From Pseudohaliea sp964438205 (GTDB lineage Bacteria > Pseudomonadota > Gammaproteobacteria > Pseudomonadales > Halieaceae): a stretch of 64,000 nt of DNA. This document shows, in pieces, positions 63,798 to 64,000 of this stretch; the stretch's first letter is position 1; each line of letters opens with the position of its first letter. Below the pieces are notes generated by a model. The model ran no database searches. It was not told the origin of the DNA and saw only the letters and a list, made by a program, of their open reading frames with translations. Position numbers and translations under genes: made by a program. The stretch spans positions 1-64,000 of the forward strand of contig CAYTJQ010000008.1 of the NCBI GenBank assembly GCA_964438205.1, written 5' to 3'.

Positions 63798-64000
63798 GGT
63801 TCCTGTCTCGTTTTGCCGCGGCGCGGACGCACCGCCCAGCTGCCGCCCCTGGCGGCCAGTTCCCGGTCACAGCGCGGATCCGTTTCGCCGGCGAGGGACA
63901 CGATCACCACCTCGCCCGCGGCGCGCAGTTCATTGATGGCCGCCAGCAGCGCCGGGTCGTCCCCGGCGGGGGCGGCGATGGCACCGGCGGCTTCCGCACC
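63794..64000 (-). CDS. hisZ: ATP phosphoribosyltransferase regulatory subunit, C-terminal fragment
   Basis: The last 68 codons of a gene that runs off the right edge. The translation includes LLAAINELRAAGEVVIVSLA and CDRELAARGGSWAVRP, which match the C-terminal end of HisZ, the HisRS-like subunit that activates short-form HisG in histidine synthesis. The stop overlaps the purA start by 4 bp. hisZ-purA is the usual gammaproteobacterial order. Confidence 0.8.
   Translation of the reverse strand, partial: GAEAAGAIAAPAGDDPALLAAINELRAAGEVVIVSLAGETDPRCDRELAARGGSWAVRPRRGKTRQEP

Overview
The window is a high-GC, gene-dense stretch of a bacterial chromosome. Conserved gene orders point to a gammaproteobacterium: glyA-nrdR-ribD-ribE-ribBA-ribH-nusB-thiL-pgpA, rpsF-rpsR-(DUF2232)-rplI-dnaB with rnr-rlmB just upstream, hisZ-purA at the right edge, and xseB-ispA. 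GTRG-headed REP-like palindromes and a second kind of large palindrome, both typical of gammaproteobacterial genomes, fit this. A family-level placement (Chromatiales or Nevskiales-like) is only an impression. No phage, integrase, IS transposase or CRISPR array was seen.

Layout. 1-4173: the end of a leucine/isovalerate degradation operon (liuC-liuD-liuE), preceded by a 116-bp compound palindrome. 4.2-12.0 kb: membrane and housekeeping genes (CPA2 antiporter, sterol-desaturase-like hydroxylase, cysQ, yrfG-like nucleotidase, hslR, a GGDEF cyclase, an SGNH-like protein). 12.0-17.5 kb: dxs, an H-NS-type xenogeneic silencer behind the most AT-rich stretch of the window, and two tandem AraC-family paralogues. 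17.5-23.9 kb, leftward: an apparent operon joining a class II aldolase and mtnA to a small glycan locus (alpha/alpha-barrel-like protein, GT2, flippase, GT4). 24.1-25.2 kb: xseB-ispA. 25.3-33.8 kb, leftward: ribA and the long glyA-to-pgpA operon. 34.1-40.6 kb: ettA, a nucleoside hydrolase, a 2OG-Fe(II) oxygenase with an MFS transporter, a PilZ protein and gdhA. 40.7-51.3 kb: radA, a probable phage-like helicase-loading pair (wHTH + three DnaT domains; lambda-P-like protein), dnaB, and the ribosomal protein/rlmB/rnr block, followed by tRNA-Leu(CAG). 51.5-62.4 kb: accessory genes, including the Anbu proteasome-like locus, between rnr and purA. 62.5-64.0 kb: purA and the 3' end of hisZ.

The most interesting parts are: (1) the Anbu / alpha-E / circularly permuted ATP-grasp / zinc metallopeptidase locus (52.7-56.8 kb), a predicted but largely uncharacterised peptide ligation and proteolysis system; (2) the DnaT-like and P-like gene pair facing dnaB (42.2-44.0 kb), which looks like a domesticated phage-type replication-initiation module; (3) a RibBA in the riboflavin operon whose DHBP synthase domain lacks the acidic active-site motif and whose GTP cyclohydrolase II domain lacks its zinc cysteines; (4) a REP pair inserted in frame inside ribD, with further REP-like traces elsewhere, including one inside liuD.
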